From positions 78,918 through 142,917 of the forward strand of contig JBIKIQ010000008.1 in NCBI GenBank assembly GCA_044361535.1: a DNA stretch of 64,000 nucleotides, written 5' to 3'. The notes below the pieces were generated by a model. The model made no database searches and was not told the origin of the DNA. It saw nothing but the letters and a program-made list of their open reading frames with translations. The translations under genes and the position numbers were made by a program. Within the stretch, counting starts at the first letter, position 1; every line of letters begins with the position of its first letter. This document shows, one piece after another, positions 1-9,153 of this stretch. Source of the DNA: UBA952 sp044361535 (GTDB lineage Bacteria; Bacteroidota; Bacteroidia; Flavobacteriales_D; Crocinitomicaceae).

Positions 1-41
1 CACAGACAGATTATCCGTATATTAAAGAATATTTAGCTTAA
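1..41 (+). CDS. C-terminal tail of probable pyruvate dehydrogenase E1 alpha (partial)
   Basis: Frame 3 is open from the window edge and ends QTDYPYIKEYLA followed by TAA at 39-41, 6 nt before the E2 start. A DYPxI-type tail next to E2 resembles the end of the Flavobacteriales E1 alpha subunit, usually encoded directly upstream of E2. Only 12 residues are visible, so the identity rests mostly on gene order. Confidence 0.5.
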   Translation, partial: QTDYPYIKEYLA

Positions 42-47
42 AAAATT

Positions 48-1307
48 ATGGCAGAGGTAGTTTATATGCCCAAATTGAGCGACACCATGACAGAGGGTGT
101 TGTTGCGACATGGAATAAAAAAGTTGGAGATACAGTTAAAACAGGTGAGATTTTAGCTGAAATAGAAACCGATAAAGCAACTATGGAGTTTGAATCATTT
201 TACGATGGAACTCTTTTGCATATTGGGGTAGAGGTTGGAAAGTCTGCTCCCGTTAATTCAATACTTGCAATTATTGGGGCACCTGGAGAGGATATCACAG
301 CATTACTTTCGGGAGGTATTTCTCCTTCTGCAGAAAGTACTCCAAGTCCTGAACCAGCAAAAAGTGAGCCTACTCCTGAGCCAATTGTCGCTGCTCCACA
401 AGTAGAAGCTCTAAAAATTGAAACTGTTAAACATGCAGTTGTTCAATCAAATTCAGAACGCGTTTTCGCTTCACCTTTAGCAAAGAAACTTGCTCAAGAA
501 AAAGGGGTGGATATTCAGTCTATTGCTGGAACTGGAGAAAACGGAAGAATTGTTAAAAGAGATGTAGATCATTATGTTCCATATACACCGGCTGAAAGGT
601 CATTTACTCCAATCGCATCGGGTGTTGAAGCATACACCGATGAACCGGTAAGTCAAATGCGGAAAACGATTGCTCGTCGTTTAGCTGAAAGTAAATTTAC
701 GGCTCCACATTTTTATCTAACACTTGATATAGATATGGATAATGCTATTGCATCCAGAAAATCATTAAATGCTATGGAAGGGGTTAAAGTTTCTTTCAAT
801 GATATGGTTATAAAATCAGTTGCCGTTGCATTAAAGCACCATCCAAATGTTAACAGTGCTTGGATGGGGGATTATATTCGAAGAAATCAACATGTGCATG
901 TGGGAGTGGCAGTAGCAGTAGATGAAGGACTTCTTGTACCCGTAATCCGCTTTGCAGATTCAAAGGGATTATTGCAAATTTCTTCTGAAGTTCGCGAATA
1001 TGCTAAAAAAGCAAAAGATAAAAAACTACAACCATCTGATTGGGAAGGTAATACATTTACGATATCTAATTTAGGAATGTTTGGTATTGAATCGTTTACA
1101 GCCATTGTTAATCCACCCGATAGTTGTATTTTAGCTATAGGCGGTATTAAGGAAGTTCCTGTTGTGAAAAACGGTCAAGTTGTTCCTGGTAATGTCATGA
1201 AAGTTACTCTATCTTGTGATCACAGAGTAGTTGATGGTGCAACCGGAGCTGCTTTTTTACAAACGTTTAAACAATTTATGGAAAGCCCTGTTTCTATGTT
1301 GTTGTAA
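48..1307 (+). CDS. pdhC: Dihydrolipoamide acetyltransferase, E2 of pyruvate dehydrogenase complex
   Basis: E2 core subunit that transfers the acetyl group from lipoate to CoA in the cytoplasmic pyruvate dehydrogenase complex. The N-terminal lipoyl domain (about residues 1-80) carries the lipoylation lysine K43 in the motif ETDKATMEF. A Pro/Ala/Glu-rich swinging linker (about 95-130) is followed by a peripheral subunit-binding domain (about 139-174, FASPLAKKLA and GRIVKRDV). The catalytic domain ends with the active-site motif SCDHRVVDG, with His392 and Asp396. The single lipoyl domain and 419 residues are normal for Bacteroidota. It lies 6 nt after the probable E1 alpha tail and is probably cotranscribed with it. 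An oxoglutarate dehydrogenase E2 is less likely because of the E1 alpha-like neighbour. Confidence 0.93.
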   Translation: MAEVVYMPKLSDTMTEGVVATWNKKVGDTVKTGEILAEIETDKATMEFESFYDGTLLHIGVEVGKSAPVNSILAIIGAPGEDITALLSGGISPSAESTPSPEPAKSEPTPEPIVAAPQVEALKIETVKHAVVQSNSERVFASPLAKKLAQEKGVDIQSIAGTGENGRIVKRDVDHYVPYTPAERSFTPIASGVEAYTDEPVSQMRKTIARRLAESKFTAPHFYLTLDIDMDNAIASRKSLNAMEGVKVSFNDMVIKSVAVALKHHPNVNSAWMGDYIRRNQHVHVGVAVAVDEGLLVPVIRFADSKGLLQISSEVREYAKKAKDKKLQPSDWEGNTFTISNLGMFGIESFTAIVNPPDSCILAIGGIKEVPVVKNGQVVPGNVMKVTLSCDHRVVDGATGAAFLQTFKQFMESPVSMLL

Positions 1308-1401
1308 TTAACATTGCAGGAACTTATTAACATTTTTTTACACTTTACTCATTTTTATTGTATTTTAGCCAGTTTTTAAACAGTTGGTTAAATCAATTTA
1401 T

Positions 1402-4400
1402 ATGATAAAGTTCTATTTTTCAGGTAAATGCATTTTATTCTTAAGCATATTACTTACTTCTTACTTATCTTTTTCTCAAGCAACAATTAAGGTTACAGTA
1501 ACATCTGTTCAAACCTCTGGCAGTGTTGATTGCGATGGTTTTTTACAAGGTGATAGTGATTTTGTATGGGAATATACAGCAACGGATAACACGCTCGGAT
1601 ATTCAAATAACAATCCTGCTCTTTTTGGTGTTTTTGATTTTAATTATACGAATACATCTGGCAATGGACCAATCAATTTTCCAGCAAATGCATTGTTTTT
1701 TGATCGACAATACATTTGTCCGTCAGACGTCCCATCTGTAATTAATTTGGCTTGGGAGGCTTATGAAAATGATGATGCTGGTAATTATGATGTTTTTGGA
1801 CTTACGGACGGAGAAACAGGATTGCAAAATGTTACAATGGCCGTTCCAGCATCAACAGGAATTGCTAATTACACTTTTACAGCATCAGGTTCTTCAGGTT
1901 GTCCTTCAACGGTTAACTATACAATTAACATAACTGTTGAAAGAATTGATTTTGCGCCAACAGTGATCATTTTACCGGATGATATTTGCAATGCCACATT
2001 AATGAATGTTAATACTTCTTATAATGTTGCCCTATGCCAAAGTAATACCTTGCAGCCAAATGAACCACGTGCAGGTGATATCGATAACAATCAATCTTCA
2101 GCTTGGTTTCGATTTGTGGCTCCAGCAGGGGGAGAAGTTGAGATTTCCACAGATAACGGTGCCACGGAAATAGGTACTTATTTTCAAATATATCATGCAG
2201 CAGATGGTGGAGCTTGTAATACGGGGTTACAGCCATTGACGGGTGCTGTTATTAAAGACAAATTCGAATATTTATCACATATTGAATTTTCAGATGGAAT
2301 CGATGCTTTAGGTCTTGATCCCGAAGCTCAATTAACGTTAGACGCTTGTGATCCTTTTACAGGAATTAGTTATCAAAAATTGATTGCAGGTGAAACCTAT
2401 TATGTGCAATTAACTTCGGATGATTTAACATCAGGAATAGTTGAAGTAAGAATTAATGATTTAGGGGGAGGACCATCTGGAGATTCAGAGGACATTCCAT
2501 GTCAATCTTCTGCCGTTGTTTTTGGTCAAAATCCAATATCTTCAGCTGCGAGTAGTCCTGAGTCAATTACATTAGATTTTGGTTGTGCCTATGATGGTGG
2601 AAACGATTATGCTGAAACTGGTGCACCACATACTGATAATAATCCAATACATTATCATGCGTATGATTATGATCACAATAATGCATCAATAAATAACCCG
2701 GTCGTAAATGAATCTGTATGGTTAAATTTTGTGGCACCAAATAGTGGTAGAATTTTATTTGAATCAGATTATCAAAGTTCATTGTATGGTGAAAATAATG
2801 CATTATTTGGTTTTGATAAGCGTTTTTCACCTGGTGTACCAACGGATTATTCATGTGCTAATCTAGATTTTATCGCAGCCGATGCTGGTGGTACTAATAG
2901 TTTTTTAGGAGGAGGTGATATTAGTGCTATTATTGATCAGCGATGTTTAGAACCGGGTTACACGTATTATGGAATGGTAGATCCTTCGGACAATCTTACG
3001 CCTTTAAGCACTCAAAATATTAAATCATGGGTTTTTGATCCAAGTATTTCAAACCCCAACTTTAATTCTCCAGGAAATGATATTCTTTGTTTGACACTTC
3101 AAAATCCATTGTATGAAGTTCCTGTAATTCTTGCTGGAACCAATCCAACTTTTCAAGCCGTTGCAGGTTCAAACGTTTTTGCGTGCCAAGAATATCTTGC
3201 AGGTGAACCAAATGTTAATGCTACTCCTGCTAATTGTGCCAATCAGACGGTATGGCATTACTTCACAGCTCCTCCATCTGGTGCTGTTGAAATGAGTATA
3301 CGCGCATATATTGGTATGAACACCTTGAGATACAACGTTTTTCAATTGTTAAATGGGACAGATTGTTACGGCGGATTGCAACCGGCAACCTATACAGAAG
3401 ATGGAACACGAAATACACCAATTATAACCCCGGTTCTATCTGGAACAGCAGGTTTCAACGGGACACAAAACGCGGCATGTTGTTTAATTCCTGGTGAGTT
3501 ATATGCCATTCAAATAGATGGAGGTGCTCAAGGTGATGAAGGTCAATATATTATAGAGTACATTCAAGAAATTGATAGTGATGCCGGAGATATTTATGTT
3601 GAACTTGCAAATGGTGATAGCTTAACAATTGCTCAGCAAGACACTGCTTTTGTTTGCTTTGGTGAGTCATTCTCGGCTGGAATAACTGTTAATGGAATTG
3701 GTGAATCTACTCAAAGCTTGCCTGATTGTTTATCTCCAGGCTACGTAATTCATCAAGTTCAATCTGTTGCTGATCCTATTGCCAACACAGGTTTTCAATC
3801 AGCGTATATTGATTCAATTATTGGTACTTCTGCAACATTTTCTAATAATGGAGATGGAAGTGGTTCATTTGGAAATCCACTATTTAATACTTTGTATTAT
3901 ATTTCTCCTGCGGGTGACATCACGGCTGATTGGGGTGATTTTACATGTGGTACTTCAACTGTCTCAAATGGCTTACCAATAGTTTTTCTCCAACAACTTA
4001 ATGCTGTATTCAATTACGATAACGCTTCATGTACAGCCACTTTTTCAGCAACAGGTGGATTAAATGGGTATTATTCTAGTCCATACGCTTATACAATTAC
4101 GAGTCCGTCTGGTTCTATTGTTGCCAATGGAACACTTGCTCCTGGTGTTAGCACTTCCTACACCGGCTCAGAGGCAGGAATTTATACTGTTGAAGTGAAC
4201 GATGGCGCTTGTCCTCAAACGTTTACCTTTGATGCAACAAATTGCAATAACCCATGTAGCCCAACTACTACAAATGTAAATGCAGCCATTTGTCAAGGTG
4301 AATCAATAGTATTAGGGGGGGCACAGCAAACTGAATCTGGCATATACACGGATGTTTACATCACAGCTCAAGGTTGCGATAGTACCGTTATTACCAATTT

Positions 4401-5145
4401 GTCAATTAATCCCGTTTATCAAGTTTCAAAACAATACGACTTATGTCCTGGAGGAACCCTTCAAATTGGATCAAGCTCTTATTCAAGTCAAGGAGTATAT
4501 GTAGATACTTTAGTGTCATCCACAGGCTGTGATTCAATAGTGACATCGATTATTTTCATGTTGCCAACAATTACAACAAGTCAAGATGTTACCATTTGTT
4601 CAGGATCATCATATGATTTTAACGGCACACCATTAACTAATGAAGGGGTATATACAGACACGTTGGCTACGTCAGAAGGATGCGATTCAATAATAATTTT
4701 ATCATTATTTGTAACACCACCTTCGGTAAAATATGATGTTGCTGAAATTTGTCAGGGTGAAGAATATGTTTTTGGAAATCAAAATTTAGAAGAAAGTGGA
4801 ATTTATTCAGATACTGTGCAAACCATCAATGGCTGTGACTCAGTGTTAGTATTGGAGTTGTCCGTTGTTGATTGTGAGTTTCAAATCAGCAATATTTTAA
4901 CGCCAAATGATGATGGACAAAATGATACTTGGAAAGTAAGTGATCCAACTAAGATAGAGGGATGTGATGTTACCATTTATAATCGCTGGGGAGAGATAGT
5001 ATATCAATCAAATGATTATAACAACCAATGGGCTGGAACAAGAAATAACGAACAATTACCAGATGGTGTGTACTTCTATTCGATAAAATGTTCAGATTCT
5101 AAAGAGTATACAGGTGAAATTAATTTATTAAGATTTAAAAAATAA
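1402..5145 (+). CDS. Large secreted protein with gliding-motility-associated C-terminal (type B T9SS) domain
   Basis: A 1247-residue extracellular or surface protein. The ATG at 1402 is preferred over an in-frame TTG at 1384 because it starts directly at the signal peptide (MIKFYFSGK, hydrophobic core, cleavage near SFSQ). The body is Asn/Asp/Gly/Thr-rich and beta-type, with paired cysteines and several stretches resembling 'HYFTAPPSGAVEMS', a jellyroll-like pattern common in Bacteroidota surface proteins. Four 51-residue repeats with conserved Cys and GCDS follow. The last ~88 residues (ISNILTPNDDGQNDTW, YNRWGEIVYQS, PDGVYFYSI) match the CHU_C/TIGR04131 type B sorting domain, which directs T9SS export. 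The PorP-like gene 8 nt downstream is the expected partner. Substrate or adhesion target is unknown. Confidence 0.88.
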   Translation: MIKFYFSGKCILFLSILLTSYLSFSQATIKVTVTSVQTSGSVDCDGFLQGDSDFVWEYTATDNTLGYSNNNPALFGVFDFNYTNTSGNGPINFPANALFFDRQYICPSDVPSVINLAWEAYENDDAGNYDVFGLTDGETGLQNVTMAVPASTGIANYTFTASGSSGCPSTVNYTINITVERIDFAPTVIILPDDICNATLMNVNTSYNVALCQSNTLQPNEPRAGDIDNNQSSAWFRFVAPAGGEVEISTDNGATEIGTYFQIYHAADGGACNTGLQPLTGAVIKDKFEYLSHIEFSDGIDALGLDPEAQLTLDACDPFTGISYQKLIAGETYYVQLTSDDLTSGIVEVRINDLGGGPSGDSEDIPCQSSAVVFGQNPISSAASSPESITLDFGCAYDGGNDYAETGAPHTDNNPIHYHAYDYDHNNASINNPVVNESVWLNFVAPNSGRILFESDYQSSLYGENNALFGFDKRFSPGVPTDYSCANLDFIAADAGGTNSFLGGGDISAIIDQRCLEPGYTYYGMVDPSDNLTPLSTQNIKSWVFDPSISNPNFNSPGNDILCLTLQNPLYEVPVILAGTNPTFQAVAGSNVFACQEYLAGEPNVNATPANCANQTVWHYFTAPPSGAVEMSIRAYIGMNTLRYNVFQLLNGTDCYGGLQPATYTEDGTRNTPIITPVLSGTAGFNGTQNAACCLIPGELYAIQIDGGAQGDEGQYIIEYIQEIDSDAGDIYVELANGDSLTIAQQDTAFVCFGESFSAGITVNGIGESTQSLPDCLSPGYVIHQVQSVADPIANTGFQSAYIDSIIGTSATFSNNGDGSGSFGNPLFNTLYYISPAGDITADWGDFTCGTSTVSNGLPIVFLQQLNAVFNYDNASCTATFSATGGLNGYYSSPYAYTITSPSGSIVANGTLAPGVSTSYTGSEAGIYTVEVNDGACPQTFTFDATNCNNPCSPTTTNVNAAICQGESIVLGGAQQTESGIYTDVYITAQGCDSTVITNLSINPVYQVSKQYDLCPGGTLQIGSSSYSSQGVYVDTLVSSTGCDSIVTSIIFMLPTITTSQDVTICSGSSYDFNGTPLTNEGVYTDTLATSEGCDSIIILSLFVTPPSVKYDVAEICQGEEYVFGNQNLEESGIYSDTVQTINGCDSVLVLELSVVDCEFQISNILTPNDDGQNDTWKVSDPTKIEGCDVTIYNRWGEIVYQSNDYNNQWAGTRNNEQLPDGVYFYSIKCSDSKEYTGEINLLRFKK
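4291..4902 (+). repeat. Four in-register 153-bp (51-codon) coding repeats
   Basis: Within the type B cargo gene, the conserved repeat cysteine codon occurs at 4291, 4444, 4597 and 4750, exactly 153 bp apart. Each unit has the pattern C-x-G, then G-(I/V)-Y-x-D, then G-C-D-S. DNA copies have diverged while the protein spacing is kept, which suggests selection for a regular beta-rich stalk rather than a recent expansion. Confidence 0.85.
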
Positions 5146-5153
5146 TTGAAGTC

Positions 5154-6551
5154 ATGAAAAAAATAGTATTTCTATCTACCTTTTTTGTTACACTGGCTTC
5201 AATAGCTCAGCAAACTCCACAGAGTAATGTTTATTCTTATAACAGATTCTCTATAAATCCAGCCTATTCAGGAGCAAGTGGCTGCACTGAAATTAATTTT
5301 TCCCATCTTAATCAATGGGTAAAAATTGAAGGAGCACCCTTAACAAGCTATCTGGGAGTTAATACAAGATTAGGAAAAAACATTGGTATAGGTGGTCAAG
5401 TCTTAGTGGATAAAATAGGAATGATCAATCAAGTAACAGGAATGGGAGCACTTTCTTATGGACTGAACTTTAATAAATTTCATACCCTGCGATTTGGATT
5501 AGGATTGGGGTATAATCAATACAGGGTTAACCCAAGTTCTGCAATTGCATTTGATAATCAAGATCCAATTATTAATGGCGGTAGTCAAGCGTCAGGAACA
5601 CTGAATTCTGAATTTGGATTATTTTATCAGTGGAAGAATCTTGAGGTTTCTGTTGCTGCAAAACAAATTCTTCAAACCTATACTAATTTTGGCTACACAA
5701 GTCTTGATGGATATGGTTTGCGAAGACATTTTAATGCTCTTGCGTCCTACTTAATAAAGGCAAATGAAACTTGGGCAGTTAAACCTTCTGTTTTTCTTAA
5801 AGGAATAAATACGGGTATTCAAACAGACATCAATGCAGATGTTTTGTATAAAAACTTTATTCAAGCAGGATTGGGATATCGCACCCAAGTTGGCTTAATT
5901 GCTCGTGCTGGAATAAATATACAGGATTTATTTTTTATTGGTTATGCTTATGAAACACCCATGAGTAATGTCGCTTCATACAGTACTGGTTCTCATGAAG
6001 TTGTACTTGGATTGAAATTTTGTCGAAATAAGAAAAAATCAATGCTAGTAGATGAAATCAAGGTAGATCCACTCGATTCTTTAAAATCTGATATGGCAAA
6101 AAAAGAAATGCCTATTGAAAAAGATACAGTATTTGTTCAAAAGATAGATACCGTTTTTGTTACAGAGAGATCTGGAATGACGGATGAAGAAGTAAAAAAA
6201 GTTCTTTTGAGTGTTGAGAAAAATCTATTATTTGAAAAACTTAAATTTAATATCGAAACTAAGTCTTTTGAAGAACTGAAATCATTGGTAGATGTTTTAT
6301 CAATTCGACCTGATATCATGATAGAAATAGAGGGGCATACTGATAATGGTGGAACGGAGGCTGAAAATTTAGAACTTTCAAAAAATCGTGCAAACCAAGT
6401 TAAAGACTATCTCATTAAAAATGGGGTAGACGCCAGTAGAGTTAAAACAAGTTTCTATGGTGAGTCAAAACCAATCGCATCTAATGATACCGAGTCTGGA
6501 CGTCAAATGAATCGTCGTGTTCGAATTAAAGTAATTAAGAAGGAGGATTAA
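5154..6551 (+). CDS. PorP/SprF-family outer-membrane protein with C-terminal OmpA domain
   Basis: 465 residues. A signal peptide (MKKIVFLSTFFVTLASIAQ) is followed by a PorP/SprF beta-barrel domain (about 20-300), recognised by the N-terminal signature SINPAYSGASG and recurring LGVN/GLGYN strands. A linker with VDxxKVDPLDSL leads to an OmpA/MotB peptidoglycan-binding domain (about 355-463: EIEGHTDNGG, LSKNRANQVKDYL, NRRVRIKV). PorP/SprF proteins tether type B T9SS cargo at the outer membrane. The gene starts 8 nt after a type B cargo gene, so it is probably its dedicated partner. The OmpA domain would anchor the barrel to the cell wall; in many gene sets this function is a separate protein. 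Confidence 0.88.
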   Translation: MKKIVFLSTFFVTLASIAQQTPQSNVYSYNRFSINPAYSGASGCTEINFSHLNQWVKIEGAPLTSYLGVNTRLGKNIGIGGQVLVDKIGMINQVTGMGALSYGLNFNKFHTLRFGLGLGYNQYRVNPSSAIAFDNQDPIINGGSQASGTLNSEFGLFYQWKNLEVSVAAKQILQTYTNFGYTSLDGYGLRRHFNALASYLIKANETWAVKPSVFLKGINTGIQTDINADVLYKNFIQAGLGYRTQVGLIARAGINIQDLFFIGYAYETPMSNVASYSTGSHEVVLGLKFCRNKKKSMLVDEIKVDPLDSLKSDMAKKEMPIEKDTVFVQKIDTVFVTERSGMTDEEVKKVLLSVEKNLLFEKLKFNIETKSFEELKSLVDVLSIRPDIMIEIEGHTDNGGTEAENLELSKNRANQVKDYLIKNGVDASRVKTSFYGESKPIASNDTESGRQMNRRVRIKVIKKED

Positions 6552-6557
6552 TTTTTC

Positions 6558-7625
6558 ATGCTTTCTTTTGAAATTGAGGAATTCACCTTTTACTTTAATT
6601 TCCCAGCAGGTACCTCAAGAGGGATTTTAACAGCCAAGAAGTCTTGGATTATATCTGTTTACAAAACTAATTATCCGTTACCGGGTGTTGGTGAGTGCAG
6701 CGTGATTGAGGGCTTATCCCCAGATTATATTTCACATAAGGACTATGTTAATCGCATTCACCAAGCGATAAGTTATATTGAAAATTATTCTTTGATTGAT
6801 TTGATTTTTCAATTTGAAAATAGTTTTTATTTACATGAAATTGAAGATTTTTTTGGTGCTAATCCATCAATTCGTTTTGGGTTCGAAATGGCTGTTTTGA
6901 ATCTTAAAATTCAAAAAAACGGAACCTATTTTGAAAATGATTTTTCCATTGGTAAGAAAAAAATACCGATTAATGGATTGATTTGGATGGGTGATGAAAA
7001 ATTCATGCAAAAGCAAATAGAAGATAAGCTAAAAAATGGATTTTCAACGCTTAAAATGAAAGTGGGGTCAATTGATTTTGATACTGAATTAGCTATATTG
7101 AAGTCAATAAGAAATGTTTTTTCAAAGAATGAAATTACCTTACGAGTTGATGCTAATGGTGCCTTTAGCCCAGAAAATGTTGAGGAAAAACTACTTAAAT
7201 TATCAGAATTAGACATTCATTCAATTGAACAGCCTTTAAAACCGGGTTTATTCGATAAAACAAAGGTTCTTTGCCAAAAAAATATTGTTCCAATTGCATT
7301 GGACGAAGAATTAATTGGATTCATTGAAAAACGGGTGAAGCAGAATCTACTTCAATCACTGCATCCACAATACATTATTTTAAAACCAAGTTTACACGGT
7401 GGGATTAAAGGAGTGAAGGAATGGATAGAATTAGCAGAAATGGAGGAAATTCAGTGGTGGATGACTTCTGCTCTTGAATCGAATATTGGACTTTCTGCTA
7501 TTTGTCAATTTACAGCCGAATTTAAAAATGATTTACCACAAGGTTTAGGAACAGGTTCTTTATATTCCAACAATATTGATAAAGGATTGATAGTTGATAA
7601 GGGGTATATTTATTTTGGTAATTAA
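6558..7625 (+). CDS. menC: o-Succinylbenzoate synthase (enolase superfamily)
   Basis: Dehydrates SHCHC to o-succinylbenzoate in menaquinone biosynthesis. 355 residues with the enolase-superfamily barrel. The catalytic KxK motif is K166-M-K168. Metal ligands are D198 (RVDANG), E224 (SIEQP) and D249 (LDEE). The second catalytic lysine is K276 (ILKPS). ALESNIGLSA is the conserved C-terminal motif of the MenC/muconate-lactonising group. A muconate cycloisomerase or dipeptide epimerase is possible in principle, but the Lys pattern and length fit MenC. The start is 6 nt after the PorP gene, and the stretch AAGGAGGAT across that stop is an unusually good Shine-Dalgarno-like site for this phylum. The stop overlaps the convergent gene by 4 nt. 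Confidence 0.85.
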   Translation: MLSFEIEEFTFYFNFPAGTSRGILTAKKSWIISVYKTNYPLPGVGECSVIEGLSPDYISHKDYVNRIHQAISYIENYSLIDLIFQFENSFYLHEIEDFFGANPSIRFGFEMAVLNLKIQKNGTYFENDFSIGKKKIPINGLIWMGDEKFMQKQIEDKLKNGFSTLKMKVGSIDFDTELAILKSIRNVFSKNEITLRVDANGAFSPENVEEKLLKLSELDIHSIEQPLKPGLFDKTKVLCQKNIVPIALDEELIGFIEKRVKQNLLQSLHPQYIILKPSLHGGIKGVKEWIELAEMEEIQWWMTSALESNIGLSAICQFTAEFKNDLPQGLGTGSLYSNNIDKGLIVDKGYIYFGN

Positions 7626-8374
7626 ATAACTGTAAAATACCCAACAATAATAAGTAAAATAAAGGCTAAACAGTAAATCAGTAATTCATAAAAAAAGAGT
7701 TTTTTCTTCTGATTTTGCACTTTTTGTATTTCTTGTTTTAGTTGGAGCAGATGTTCATTTGTCCTTCCGTCATTACCAAAATAAAGCCCCAATAACCTCA
7801 ATTTATTCTCAATTTGAGAATGTAAAACTTGAAATGGTTTGGTGCTAAGAGCAACTTCGGTTTTTATTAAATTACTTTTAAGTCGTCTTAAAACTAACAA
7901 CCAAAGGCATAGACTACAAAGAAATACTAACGCTAATACATCACTATTAAAATTCCATCCCAAAACAAATGAGGAACCAATAAAAAATGGAAATGACAGT
8001 GATGAATTTTTCAACAATCTTTTCGAAAGTGAAAGAGAATTTGAAGATTTTAGCTCGGATATAATAGCCTCTATTTCAAAAATTAAATCATCAAGGGTTA
8101 GATCAATTTTACCTTTACTATTCTTTACACTTTTACAAGAAGGACAAACACGATCAAGTGCTGGAAGTATTTCACCGCATGCCTCACACTTATTCAAATT
8201 ATTGTTTCTTTTTAAGATATTCTTCTCAATTTTTTCGAGTTCTTTGACAATGAACGTTAAATCCTGCTTCAGTTTAATAGCACGATTCACAAGAAGCTGT
8301 TTATCTTCAATACTAATTGTTTCCTTTTTGGATAAGGTATTAAATAACGTTTGTATTTCAGGGTGCAAATTCAT
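7622..8374 (-). CDS. Zinc-ribbon membrane protein of unknown function
   Basis: 250 residues, function not recognised. An N-terminal helical segment leads to a zinc ribbon with ligands C63, C66, C77 and C80 (CEACG...CPSC). Two hydrophobic segments (about 130-160) form a hairpin-like membrane region, followed by a soluble helical part and a final membrane helix at the C-terminus (LLIYCLAFILLIIVGYF). A TAATTTTG box lies 7 nt upstream of the ATG. Its stop overlaps menC by 4 nt at a shared TTAA. An opposing open frame on the plus strand (7839-8390) is treated as a shadow because the zinc-ribbon spacing and membrane helices are coherent in this frame. Confidence 0.72.
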   Translation of the reverse strand: MNLHPEIQTLFNTLSKKETISIEDKQLLVNRAIKLKQDLTFIVKELEKIEKNILKRNNNLNKCEACGEILPALDRVCPSCKSVKNSKGKIDLTLDDLIFEIEAIISELKSSNSLSLSKRLLKNSSLSFPFFIGSSFVLGWNFNSDVLALVFLCSLCLWLLVLRRLKSNLIKTEVALSTKPFQVLHSQIENKLRLLGLYFGNDGRTNEHLLQLKQEIQKVQNQKKKLFFYELLIYCLAFILLIIVGYFTVI

Positions 8375-8381
8375 CTTAAAT

Positions 8382-8389
8382 CAAAATTA
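8382..8389 (-). promoter_or_regulatory. TAATTTTG -7-like box before the zinc-ribbon gene
   Basis: Matches the Bacteroidota TAnnTTTG -7 element and ends 7 nt before the ATG at 8374. No clear TTTG is seen at the -33 position, so this is a weak call in AT-rich DNA. Confidence 0.32.
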
Positions 8390-8435
8390 AATAACAATTT
8401 GTACTTTATTGAGAAAAACTTATTGTTTAATCTAT

Positions 8436-8463
8436 TTTGTATTCAATTTTATAGTTATTTTTG
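8436..8463 (+). promoter_or_regulatory. Bacteroidota-type promoter of the beta-barrel gene
   Basis: TTTG at 8436-8439 and TATTTTTG at 8456-8463, with a 16-bp spacer. The -7 box overlaps a possible TTG start at 8461, so transcription would begin downstream of it. This supports the ATG at 8482 as the real start. Confidence 0.45.
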
Positions 8464-8481
8464 ACTTGCCACACTCGTACT

Positions 8482-9150
8482 ATGCTAAAGCTATTCTTTG
8501 TACTTTTTTTTGTTTTTTCAATAAATATGACCTTTACACAGGGTATAATTGAACCAAAACATTCATTCACTATTGAGTTAGGTTTACCAAATTCCGTTTC
8601 AAATAAATTGTTTAGGGAAATTATGCAAGGATTAGTTCATGTTTCGCCTTATTATCAATACGCCATGAAAAATGGTATTGCCTTCGGTATAGGTGGGAGA
8701 TATTCGTATTTTGCAATCAATGAATTTCGCGTTCCTTCCAAAGTATATGGTGGAAATCACTCCTATGGTGGTTTTTTGAAAATAGGTCATGAAAAATTTT
8801 ATTCTTCAATTTTTGCAATGGACATCGGTGTTAAAATGGGGTTCAATCAAAACACCTATTATTCTGATTTATTGCGATCTAAAGAAATTGATCAAATCAA
8901 TAAACCTAGTTTTTATTTGGAGCCAAATCTGGGGCTTATTTTAGCTTCAAGTGAAGTTGATACTTACAGGCTATCATTAGGGTATTCATTTTTAGGATAT
9001 TCATTCAGACAATCAGATATTGGTTTTGATGAAACAATTGATATTGGTTATTCTGAAAGTGATAAGGCACCAAGATCTACATTTTTTACAATTGCATTTG
9101 GCTATACCCATCATTTTAATGGAAAAACCACGGCAGGATTTGATGAGTAA
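8482..9150 (+). CDS. Putative outer-membrane beta-barrel protein
   Basis: 222 residues from the ATG at 8482; the upstream TTG at 8461 lies inside the probable -7 promoter box and is rejected. The signal peptide MLKLFFVLFFVFSINMTFTQ is followed by alternating hydrophobic/polar strands rich in Tyr, Phe and Gly (SPYYQYAMKNGIAFGIGGRY, FYLEPNLGLIL, YRLSLGYSFLGYSF). It ends in strand-like FFTIAFGYTHHF. This fits a small 8- to 10-strand outer-membrane barrel. No substrate or named family is recognised. Cytidine deaminase starts 3 nt downstream, so the two are probably cotranscribed. Confidence 0.7.
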   Translation: MLKLFFVLFFVFSINMTFTQGIIEPKHSFTIELGLPNSVSNKLFREIMQGLVHVSPYYQYAMKNGIAFGIGGRYSYFAINEFRVPSKVYGGNHSYGGFLKIGHEKFYSSIFAMDIGVKMGFNQNTYYSDLLRSKEIDQINKPSFYLEPNLGLILASSEVDTYRLSLGYSFLGYSFRQSDIGFDETIDIGYSESDKAPRSTFFTIAFGYTHHFNGKTTAGFDE

Positions 9151-9153
9151 GAA

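Noticed and set aside
7839..8390. 183-codon plus-strand frame opposite the zinc-ribbon gene
   Set aside because: The minus-strand frame has a coherent zinc ribbon and membrane helices; the plus-strand product is an Arg/Ser/Phe-rich shadow.
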